Assembly: GCA_007127695.1 (NCBI GenBank)
Contig: SKYW01000189.1
Location: 1 to 11,693 of the forward strand
Direction of reading: 5' to 3'
Length of the DNA stretch: 11,693 bases
From: Balneolales bacterium
GTDB taxonomy: Bacteria; Bacteroidota; Rhodothermia; Balneolales; Natronogracilivirgulaceae
The position numbers and the translations under genes are program-made. The notes beneath the pieces were generated by a model. It did no database searches. It saw nothing but the letters and a program-made list of their open reading frames with translations, and was not told where the DNA came from. Positions 6,168-11,693 of the stretch are shown piece by piece. Position 1 is the first letter of the stretch, and each line of letters begins with the position of its first letter.

Positions 6168-6877
6168 AAGGTATTGTACTTGCCGGGGGGACCGGCTCGC
6201 GGCTCTATCCGCTTACCAAGGTGACCAACAAGCACCTGCTTCCGATCGGCTACAAACCGATGATCAACTATCCCATCGAGAAACTGGTCGGCGCCGGCAT
6301 CCAGGAAATCCTGATCGTCACCGGCACCGAGCACATGGGCGATGTTGTGAGCCTGCTTGGCTCCGGGAAGGATTTCGGGTGCCGCTTCACCTATAAGGTG
6401 CAGGACGAGGCGGGCGGTATTGCACAGGCGCTCGGGCTGGCCGAAAATTTTGCAGGAGGCGACACCATGACGGTGATCCTGGGGGATAATGTGTTCGAGG
6501 ATGACCTGGCCGATGCCGTGGCGGGCTACCCGGGCGAGGGCGCGTCGATCATGCTCAAGGAGGTTGAGGATCCCACGCGCTACGGGGTGGCCGAACTGGA
6601 CGGCAACAAGATCGTCGGCATTGAGGAGAAGCCGGCCCGTCCCAAATCCAATCTGTGCGTGACCGGCGTCTACATGTACGATGCCAAGGTTTTTGACTAT
6701 ATCCGCACCCTGAAGCCCTCCGGTCGCGGCGAGCTCGAGATCACCGATGTCAACAACCACTACATCCGCGAGGGCAGGATGCAGTTCAGCGTGATGAAAG
6801 GGTGGTGGACCGATGCGGGTACGTTTGAATCGCTGCGCCGGGCCAATGAGCTGATGCACCGGATGGAGGAGACCTGA
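6164..6877 (+). CDS. rmlA: Glucose-1-phosphate thymidylyltransferase, short form
   Basis: RmlA makes dTDP-glucose from dTTP and glucose-1-phosphate in the cytoplasm, the first step to dTDP-L-rhamnose. The 237 residues hold the nucleotidyltransferase signature L-A-G-G-T-G-S-R-L-Y-P-L-T (6-18), the active-site K-H-L-L-P-I (23-28), G-D-N-V-F-E-D-D-L, E-D-P-T-R-Y-G-V-A-E, E-K-P, the T-G-V-Y-M-Y-D strand, R-G-E-L-E-I-T-D-V-N and W-W-T-D-A-G-T. It stops about 50 residues before the end of classical RmlA (about 290), lacking the C-terminal helices that take part in the allosteric dTDP-rhamnose site of the long enzymes. Short forms of this length exist, so it is probably intact. The start has an A-rich upstream but no Shine-Dalgarno. 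It heads rmlADCB, 79 nt before rmlD. Related sugar-phosphate nucleotidyltransferases are possible, but the context supports RmlA. Confidence 0.92.
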   Translation: MKGIVLAGGTGSRLYPLTKVTNKHLLPIGYKPMINYPIEKLVGAGIQEILIVTGTEHMGDVVSLLGSGKDFGCRFTYKVQDEAGGIAQALGLAENFAGGDTMTVILGDNVFEDDLADAVAGYPGEGASIMLKEVEDPTRYGVAELDGNKIVGIEEKPARPKSNLCVTGVYMYDAKVFDYIRTLKPSGRGELEITDVNNHYIREGRMQFSVMKGWWTDAGTFESLRRANELMHRMEET

Positions 6878-6893
6878 ATCCACAAGTACACAA

Positions 6894-6978
6894 AGCATCG
6901 GAATGGATGGCATGGGGATTATGAATTGGATGTAAGGCAACAAGGATATGAGCTGAATGAAACGCATGAAGGATATGA
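6894..6978. repeat. Degenerate purine-rich repeats before rmlD
   Basis: AAGGATATGA occurs at 6942-6951 and again at 6969-6978, 27 bp apart, and the stretch before it repeats GGATG-like words. The first copy supplies AAGGAT at a good distance (9 nt) from ATG 6957. The second copy lies inside the rmlD reading frame and could serve a later start at 6984. Confidence 0.4.
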
Positions 6979-7832
6979 AGTGGATGGTGCTGGGCGCGTC
7001 GGGACAGCTGGGACAGGAGTGGGTCATGGCCCTGGAGCGGGACGGGGAGGATGTGTACGGCCTCTCCCGAAAGGATCTGGATATCGCGCGCATGGATGAT
7101 GTAAAGCGGGTCGTGGAGGAAATCAAGCCCGACATCATCATCAACTGCGCCGCCTACACCAAAGTGGACCAGGCTGAGGTCGAAATCGAACTGGCCGAAG
7201 AGATCAATATCCACGCACCCGGAATCCTGGGACGCGTCACGGCCGCGGCCGGCATCATGCTGGTCCACTATTCCACGGACTACGTGTTTCCCGGTCTGGA
7301 GGAGCACCGTCACCAGTACCCGGATGGCTACCCCGAGAGTTTTCCGCCGGACCCGGTCAATGCCTACGGCAGCACAAAATGGCTGGGTGAGCAGCAGATA
7401 CGGGCACAGAACGGGAATCATGTGATCATCCGGGTATCCTGGTTGTGCGGCCGGTATGGCAGCAACTTCATCAGCACGATGCTCCGTCTGGCCGGCGAGC
7501 GCGACCGGCTCAGGGTGGTCAATGATCAGTATGGCTGCCCGACGTTTACAGAAGCGGTGGTCCACAACACCCGGGCCCTCATAGAAAATAACATAAAGGG
7601 CACGATCCACCTTTCCTCCGGCGGGGTGACGACGTGGTACGATTTTGCCCGTGAAATATTCCGGATCAGCGGGACAAACGTGATCCTTGAACCCATTCCG
7701 ACCTCCGAATATCCGACCCCGGCCAACCGTCCGAAATGGTCGCGGCTTGACATCCGGCAATTGGCTGGCGTCCCCGGAACACGTATTTTACCATGGCAGG
7801 AGGAACTGGAGCGGTTCCTCACACGCACCTAA
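6957..7832 (+). CDS. rmlD: dTDP-4-dehydrorhamnose reductase
   Basis: RmlD catalyses the last step, NAD(P)H reduction of dTDP-4-keto-L-rhamnose to dTDP-L-rhamnose. The 291-residue short-chain dehydrogenase (extended type) shows the nucleotide-binding G-A-S-G-Q-L-G (13-19), N-C-A-A-Y-T-K-V-D (63-71), the strand Y-S-T-D-Y-V-F (105-111), the catalytic Y137-x-x-x-K141 in N-A-Y-G-S-T-K-W, the R-V-S-W-L-C-G segment (159-165), N-D-Q-Y-G-C-P-T (189-196) and R-P-K-W-S-R-L-D (258-265). The length is normal. The usual Y-V-F-D-G is Y-V-F-P-G here, with a slightly longer loop after it. Four in-frame ATGs (6957, 6966, 6975, 6984) crowd the start. 6957 has the best Shine-Dalgarno, while 6975 gives the most typical N-terminus (M-K-W-M-V-L-G-A-S-G). 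rmlC follows 23 nt after the stop. Confidence 0.94.
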   Translation: MKRMKDMKWMVLGASGQLGQEWVMALERDGEDVYGLSRKDLDIARMDDVKRVVEEIKPDIIINCAAYTKVDQAEVEIELAEEINIHAPGILGRVTAAAGIMLVHYSTDYVFPGLEEHRHQYPDGYPESFPPDPVNAYGSTKWLGEQQIRAQNGNHVIIRVSWLCGRYGSNFISTMLRLAGERDRLRVVNDQYGCPTFTEAVVHNTRALIENNIKGTIHLSSGGVTTWYDFAREIFRISGTNVILEPIPTSEYPTPANRPKWSRLDIRQLAGVPGTRILPWQEELERFLTRT

Positions 7833-7855
7833 CCAACGCAGCACCGGAAAGCATT

Positions 7856-8404
7856 ATGGAATTCATCCCGACCGAGCTGGAGGATGTGATCGTCATCCGG
7901 CCGATGATTTTTGAAGACAAGCGGGGTTTTTTCACCGAAACCTTTCGACTGAACAAGTTTCACAAGGCGGGTATCCGCAAGCCGTTTGTGCAGGACAACC
8001 TGTCGCGATCGGTAAAGGGTACGCTGCGGGGGCTGCACTACCAGATCGTCAATCCACAGGCCAAGCTGGTGATGGTCACCGAAGGTGAGATCCTCGATGT
8101 GGCGGTTGACATCCGCCGGCACTCCCCCAACTTCGGCAAATATGTTAGCCGGCGGCTTTCCGAGGAGAACAAGGAGATGCTCTATATCCCGGAAGGTTTT
8201 GCGCACGGTTTTTTTGTACTTTCCGAACAGGCGACATTCCTGTACAAATGCTCCGACTATTACAATCCGGCAGGAGAGCGGGGCATTCGCTGGAACGACC
8301 CCCGGATCGGCATCGACTGGCCCGACAGCGATCCCGTCCTCTCGGAAAAGGACAGCAATCTTCCGCTGCTATCCGAACTCGATGAAAGCGACATACCCAA
8401 ATGA
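7856..8404 (+). CDS. rmlC: dTDP-4-dehydrorhamnose 3,5-epimerase
   Basis: RmlC inverts C3 and C5 of dTDP-4-keto-6-deoxyglucose, the third step of rhamnose nucleotide synthesis. The cupin fold is clear from F-E-D-K-R-G-F-F-T-E near the N-terminus, Q-D-N-L-S-R-S-V-K-G-T-L-R-G-L-H-Y-Q with the catalytic His, D-V-A-V-D-I-R-R-H-S-P, and I-P-E-G-F-A-H-G-F-F-V-L-S. The C-terminal Y-K-C-S-D-Y-Y, W-N-D-P-R-I-G-I-D-W-P and L-S-E-K-D are all family marks. I chose ATG 7856 because it gives 182 residues, the usual length. An upstream in-frame ATG at 7793 would overlap rmlD by 40 nt and add a tail with no family match. The gene sits 23 nt after rmlD and 22 nt before rmlB. Confidence 0.96.
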   Translation: MEFIPTELEDVIVIRPMIFEDKRGFFTETFRLNKFHKAGIRKPFVQDNLSRSVKGTLRGLHYQIVNPQAKLVMVTEGEILDVAVDIRRHSPNFGKYVSRRLSEENKEMLYIPEGFAHGFFVLSEQATFLYKCSDYYNPAGERGIRWNDPRIGIDWPDSDPVLSEKDSNLPLLSELDESDIPK

Positions 8405-8426
8405 CCTGTCATTAAAAACAACTGTC

Positions 8427-9428
8427 ATGAAATTATTAATAACTGGTGGAGCGGGTTTTATAGGCTCCAACCTGATACTTTTTCTATTATCGCGGCGCGA
8501 TGATATCACCATTTTGAACCTGGACAAGCTTACGTATGCCTCGGATCTGAGCTATCTCAAACCTGTGGAAGGTGACCGGCGTTACCGCTTCATACAGGCG
8601 GATCTGGTCGATCGCGACGCGGTCCGGGAGATCGTCAGGGAATTCCGTCCCGATGGTGTGATGCACCTGGCGGCCGAGTCGCATGTCGACAACTCCATCA
8701 CCGGTCCCGAGCCGTTCGTGATGTCCAATCTGGTCGGCACGTTCAACATTCTTGAGGAGTGCCGGCAGCTCTGGCTTGAGGATCCCAACGGATACGCCGA
8801 CAAGCGGTTCCTGCATGTCTCCACAGACGAAGTCTACGGCTCGCTTGGCAAGCAGGGGGCCTTTACGGAGAAGACGCCCTATGCGCCCAACTCCCCGTAC
8901 TCCGCCACCAAGGCCGGCAGTGATTTTTTGGTGCGATCCTATTTCAAAACTTTCAATATGAACGTGGTTACCACGAACTGTTCCAACAACTTCGGTCCGC
9001 ATCAGCATGATGAAAAGCTGATCCCTACGGTAATCCGAAAGGCGCTGGCCCACGAACCGATTCCGGTCTACGGCAAGGGCGAAAACGTTCGCGACTGGCT
9101 CTATGTGACAGATCACTGCAATGCTATCATGAGCGTATTTGAAAAGGGGCATGTCGGCGAGACGTACATCGTGGGCGGACACAATGAGTGGCGCAACATC
9201 GACCTGGTACGGCTGATGTGTGATATCCTGAATGATCTGGTGGGTGAGGGGCCGGAGGGTGACTACAAGAACCTGATCACTTTTGTCACCGACCGGGCCG
9301 GACACGATTTGCGCTATGCCATCGACCCGACCAAGATCCAGACGGAAATCGGCTGGAAACCGGAGATGAAATTCGAGGAACAGCTCAGGGAAACCCTGGC
9401 CTGGTATGCCCGCAGGTACGGCAAGTGA
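8427..9428 (+). CDS. rmlB: dTDP-glucose 4,6-dehydratase
   Basis: RmlB converts dTDP-glucose to dTDP-4-keto-6-deoxyglucose with bound NAD+, the second step of the pathway. The 333 residues show T-G-G-A-G-F-I-G-S-N (6-15), L-D-K-L-T-Y-A (32-38), A-A-E-S-H-V-D-N-S-I (82-91), S-T-D-E-V-Y-G (132-138) with the T133-D134-E135 catalytic set, Y158-x-x-x-K162, N-C-S-N-N-F-G-P (184-191), E-K-L-I-P (196-200) and R-D-W-L-Y-V-T-D-H-C (222-231). ATG 8427 starts right at the Rossmann strand (M-K-L-L-I-T-G-G). The same frame is open back to 8085, but that part is antisense-like read-through of rmlC without family similarity. This is the last gene of the rml set; 109 nt separate it from the EVE gene. Confidence 0.97.
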   Translation: MKLLITGGAGFIGSNLILFLLSRRDDITILNLDKLTYASDLSYLKPVEGDRRYRFIQADLVDRDAVREIVREFRPDGVMHLAAESHVDNSITGPEPFVMSNLVGTFNILEECRQLWLEDPNGYADKRFLHVSTDEVYGSLGKQGAFTEKTPYAPNSPYSATKAGSDFLVRSYFKTFNMNVVTTNCSNNFGPHQHDEKLIPTVIRKALAHEPIPVYGKGENVRDWLYVTDHCNAIMSVFEKGHVGETYIVGGHNEWRNIDLVRLMCDILNDLVGEGPEGDYKNLITFVTDRAGHDLRYAIDPTKIQTEIGWKPEMKFEEQLRETLAWYARRYGK

Positions 9429-9431
9429 AAT

Positions 9432-9476
9432 CCGGAACGGCCGTTGGTGGCATTCCAATGAAAAAACCAGTTCCGG
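9432..9476. terminator. Long-loop inverted repeat after rmlB
   Basis: CCGGAAC (9432-9438) and GTTCCGG (9470-9476) are exact reverse complements starting three bases after the rmlB stop codon, and inside them TTGG (9444-9447) can pair with CCAA (9455-9458). It may end or weaken transcription after the rml genes. No T-run follows. Confidence 0.27.
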
Positions 9477-9537
9477 GATGGTCGAAACGGCGCAAATTTC
9501 AATAAAACCTACATCAGAAAATTCAGGCAGCAGAAAC

Positions 9538-10017
9538 ATGGCACGAAAATACTGGCTCATGAAATCCGAGCCCAACGAGTTCAGCATTGATGACCTTATC
9601 GGGATGAAGAACGGTACAGCCCGCTGGGACGGCATCCGCAACTATCAGGCGCGCAATTTCATGCGCGACGAGATGCAGGTGGGGGACGGGGTGTTTTTCT
9701 ATCATTCCAATGCCAATCCGCTCGCCATCGTCGGCACCATGAATGTGGCTAGCGAACCCTATCCAGACCCCACGCAATTCGATCCGGATTCCAAATACTT
9801 CGATCCCAAGAGCTCAAAAGAGAACCCGCGCTGGATGCTGGTGGACGTGCAGTTCACCCAAAAATTTGAACCGCCGGTGCTCCGGGACCAGCTCCGGGAG
9901 ACACCCGGCCTCGAAGATATGATGCTCCTCAAAAAGGGCAGCCGGCTTTCGATCCAGCCGGTTACGGAGCAGGAGTGGAAGATCGTTCATGAAAAGGCAA
10001 GGGTGGATCTGAAATGA
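9538..10017 (+). CDS. EVE domain-containing protein
   Basis: This 159-residue single-domain protein belongs to the EVE family (relatives of human THYN1, with a PUA/YTH-like fold). Family members are known or suspected to bind modified bases in DNA or RNA; this protein's own ligand is not visible. Marks in order: Y-W-L-M-K-S-E-P (5-12) with F-S-I-D-D-L, W-D-G-I-R-N-Y-Q-A-R-N (30-40), V-G-D-G-V-F-F-Y-H-S-N (48-58) with A-I-V-G, Y-F-D-P-K (87-91), N-P-R-W-M-L-V-D-V (96-104), M-L-L-K-K-G-S-R-L-S-I-Q-P-V-T (129-143) and E-W. ATG 9538 matches the family start exactly. A longer frame from 9406 would overlap rmlB and adds nothing recognisable. Its stop overlaps the next gene as ATGA, so the two are probably translationally coupled. 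Confidence 0.95.
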   Translation: MARKYWLMKSEPNEFSIDDLIGMKNGTARWDGIRNYQARNFMRDEMQVGDGVFFYHSNANPLAIVGTMNVASEPYPDPTQFDPDSKYFDPKSSKENPRWMLVDVQFTQKFEPPVLRDQLRETPGLEDMMLLKKGSRLSIQPVTEQEWKIVHEKARVDLK

Positions 10018-11225
10018 ATAAAACGGCGAATGACACAGAACATGCCGGCAAGCTGCTGATCCGTACGCGCGGCATCCTGCCGATCCAGCATCTCAAGCTG
10101 CTGCGCGACAGCCGCGTACTCCGCTCGCCGGAGGAGTTTCCCATCCAGGATGACCAGTTTCAGCCCAATTCGGTGGATTTGCGGCTTGGGACCACGGCCT
10201 ATCGCGTTCGCTGCAGTTTCCTGCCTGAGAACGAGACGGTCGAAAGCAAACTTCAGCGGCTTTCGCAGCACACCATCGACATCCGCGAGGGAGCGGTGCT
10301 GGAGCAGAACTGCACCTACCTGATCCCGCTGCTGGAAGAGTTGTATCTGCCCATGACCGGCCGCATGATCCCGGCTCAGACAACCACGCTCGCCCTGCAG
10401 ACCGAGGAACCGCTTTCGGCCAAGGCCAATCCGAAAAGCAGCACGGGCCGGCTGGATATTTTTACCCGCCTGATCACCGATTTCAGCCACCGTTTCGAGG
10501 AGATCGCACCCGGATACCAGGGTCGGCTCTACCTGGAAGTGGTGCCCAAATCTTTCCCGATCCGGATCCGCACCGGTCAGCGCCTGAATCAGTTGCGCAT
10601 CCGGCACGGACACGCGATGCTATCCGACCAGGACATCCTGCATACGCATCTGAATGATCCCATCCTGTTTGATGAGCAGGGTAAGCCGCTGCCGCTTGAC
10701 CAGCTCAATGTCAAGGACGGTCTTTTCATGCGGGTGAGCCTTCATGGTGAGGATGGAGAGATCGTCGGCTACAAGGCCAAGAAGCACCGCGACCTGATCG
10801 ACCTGGAAAAGACGGGGCAATACCGGGTACAGGCTTTCTGGGACCCGATTTATGCCCAGAAGGATGATTACATGATCCTTGAGCCGGAGGCCTTCTATAT
10901 TTTTGCTTCCAGGGAGCGTTGCCGCATCCCCCGGCATCTGGCTGCAGAGATGGTGCCCTACGACACAGGATCCGGGGAGCTTCGCACCCATTATGCCGGC
11001 TTTTTTGACAGTGGATTTGGCGGGGAAATAGCCGACGGCGGTGCCCGTGCCGTTCTGGAAGTGCGCTCGCACGATGTCCCGTTTCTCGTGGAGGACGGCC
11101 AGACATTCTTCCGCATGGTTTTTGAACCGAATACGGCCACACCCGATTACGTCTATGGTCAGGACCTGAAAAGCAATTACCAGGGTCAGTCACTCAAGCT
11201 TGGCAAGCATTTTCGAGACCCCTGA
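10014..11225 (+). CDS. dcd: 2'-deoxycytidine 5'-triphosphate deaminase, long two-domain form
   Basis: The enzyme should deaminate dCTP to dUTP, feeding dTMP synthesis. At 403 residues it is about twice the length of E. coli Dcd and fits the long family with two dUTPase/Dcd-like folds in one chain. The first half carries Q-P-N-S-V-D-L-R-L-G (50-59), K-S-S-T-G-R (141-146, the counterpart of the R-S-S-x-x-R loop), and G-R-L-Y-L-E175, where the Glu fits the catalytic position. The second half has Y-D-T-G-S-G-E-L-R (316-324), G-F-F-D-S-G-F-G-G (329-337) and A-V-L-E349-V-R with F-L-V-E-D-G-Q (357-363), echoing the same fold, so one chain may equal a dimer. It overlaps the EVE stop by 4 nt. Which half is active is not provable from sequence. 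Confidence 0.87.
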   Translation: MNKTANDTEHAGKLLIRTRGILPIQHLKLLRDSRVLRSPEEFPIQDDQFQPNSVDLRLGTTAYRVRCSFLPENETVESKLQRLSQHTIDIREGAVLEQNCTYLIPLLEELYLPMTGRMIPAQTTTLALQTEEPLSAKANPKSSTGRLDIFTRLITDFSHRFEEIAPGYQGRLYLEVVPKSFPIRIRTGQRLNQLRIRHGHAMLSDQDILHTHLNDPILFDEQGKPLPLDQLNVKDGLFMRVSLHGEDGEIVGYKAKKHRDLIDLEKTGQYRVQAFWDPIYAQKDDYMILEPEAFYIFASRERCRIPRHLAAEMVPYDTGSGELRTHYAGFFDSGFGGEIADGGARAVLEVRSHDVPFLVEDGQTFFRMVFEPNTATPDYVYGQDLKSNYQGQSLKLGKHFRDP

Positions 11226-11271
11226 CGTGTAGTTTTGTGGACGCATGCATGGCAAGGAGACACAAGCGGGT

Positions 11272-11323
11272 GCACAGCCGTGAGCAGATGCGGCGCCGTG
11301 AGCAGGGCACAGCCGTGAGCAGG
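11272..11323. repeat. 17-18-bp tandem repeat, three units
   Basis: GCACAGCCGTGAGCAGAT (11272-11289), GCGGCGCCGTGAGCAGG (11290-11306) and GCACAGCCGTGAGCAGG (11307-11323) stand head to tail between the dCTP deaminase and rsmE. The shared core is GCCGTGAGCAG. Unit length varies by one base, so the array is not built to keep a reading frame. The flanks 11226-11271 and 11324-11374 hold nothing else I can name. Confidence 0.8.
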
Positions 11324-11374
11324 GCAGAAACCGTATCCACCAGAAAAATAAAACCTGAAACAAATATTTGTCAG

Positions 11375-11693
11375 ATGATGGATGAGCATTTCCTTTTTTA
11401 CGTCCCGCCGGAACAGATCAAACACGACCGGCTGCAGTTTACTGAAGATGAGGCGCACCATATTGCCAAGGTGCTGAGGAAACAGCCGGGAGATGTGGTT
11501 CAGGCTACCGATGGTGTGGGCAACACGATGGATGTGAAGCTGAACGTGGTTGACAAGAAGAAAGTCGCAGGAGAGGTGGTTGCCACCTATATTACGCCTG
11601 CCGAGCCCGACCGGATCCTGGCCATGGGTGTGATCAGGCAGCGCGAACGTCTGGAGTTTGCTATCGAAAAGGCTGTGGAACTGGGTGTGACAA
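11375..11693 (+). CDS. rsmE: 16S rRNA (uracil-1498-N3)-methyltransferase, 5' part
   Basis: RsmE methylates N3 of U1498 in 16S rRNA using SAM. Only the first 106 codons are inside the window. They show the PUA-like N-terminal part of the family: H-F-L-F-Y-V-P (5-11), E-D-E-A-H-H-I-A-K-V-L-R (24-35), G-D-V-V-Q-A-T-D-G-V-G-N, then the start of the SPOUT (knotted) domain with the linker R-E-R-L-E-F-A-I-E-K-A-V-E-L-G-V-T, where most members have K-x-x-R/K ahead of a K-A-T-E-L-G-V segment. I chose ATG 11375 because M-M-D-E-H-F-L-F-Y fits the family start. The frame is also open upstream to an ATG at 11249, which would add 42 arginine-rich residues read from the repeat and is less likely. The SAM-binding C-terminal half lies beyond the window. 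Confidence 0.88.
   Translation, partial: MMDEHFLFYVPPEQIKHDRLQFTEDEAHHIAKVLRKQPGDVVQATDGVGNTMDVKLNVVDKKKVAGEVVATYITPAEPDRILAMGVIRQRERLEFAIEKAVELGVT

Noticed and set aside
6146..7760. Overlapping long minus-strand ORFs opposite rmlA and rmlD
   Set aside because: They are GC-driven shadows of well-recognised rml genes.
6957..9428. Full polysaccharide locus
   Set aside because: Only the four nucleotide-sugar genes are present; no glycosyltransferase, polymerase or flippase appears on either side.
8487..9641. 384-residue minus-strand ORF opposite rmlB
   Set aside because: It is antisense to a clear dTDP-glucose dehydratase and has no family motif.
9538..11225. Defence island
   Set aside because: Apart from the EVE and dCTP deaminase pair there is no nuclease, restriction-modification, toxin-antitoxin or retron-like gene, and both genes have housekeeping explanations.

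Overview
The window carries ordinary bacterial chromosomal genes, most of them on the + strand, with no phage, transposon, CRISPR or recognisable defence genes. The likely host is a member of the Bacteroidota/Balneolota/Rhodothermota side of the FCB group. This is an inference from three things: mostly weak or absent Shine-Dalgarno sequences with A-rich start contexts, a class I methyltransferase with a THUMP-like tail, and the general style of the lipoproteins. The coding regions look fairly GC-rich, while the 2676-3017 region is clearly AT-rich.

Layout. 1-53: end of a short tandem repeat. 54-806: lipoprotein of unknown function. 867-2675 (minus strand): 602-residue protein that looks like a divergent nitronate-monooxygenase/enoyl-reductase-type flavin barrel with a cysteine-rich tail. 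2676-3017: AT-rich divergent control region with two perfect inverted repeats. 2967/3018-4244: exported PQQ-dependent sugar dehydrogenase lipoprotein. 4267-4410: array of eight 18-bp tandem repeats. 4424-5917: THUMP-like-domain methyltransferase. 6164-9428: complete dTDP-L-rhamnose cluster in the order rmlA-rmlD-rmlC-rmlB. 9538-11225: EVE-domain protein overlapping by 4 nt a long-form two-domain dCTP deaminase. 11375-end: 5' part of rsmE.

How the genes work together. The four rml genes lie 22-79 nt apart and supply every step from glucose-1-phosphate to dTDP-L-rhamnose for surface polysaccharide. No glycosyltransferase or flippase lies beside them, so the user of the sugar is elsewhere. EVE and dCTP deaminase are probably translated together. 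The dehydrogenase and the first gene are predicted envelope lipoproteins. The methyltransferase and rsmE probably modify RNA.

Most notable signal. Short tandem duplications with unrelated units of 15-20 bp recur at the gene borders. At two of them (4281-4427 and 6114-6167) a small ORF made of the repeat ends in an ATGA overlap with the start codon of the next gene. This suggests repeat-borne leader peptides with translational coupling, although chance is a real alternative. I found no convincing new multi-gene system. The most interesting items are these leaders, the 602-residue protein, and the EVE-dCTP deaminase pair.
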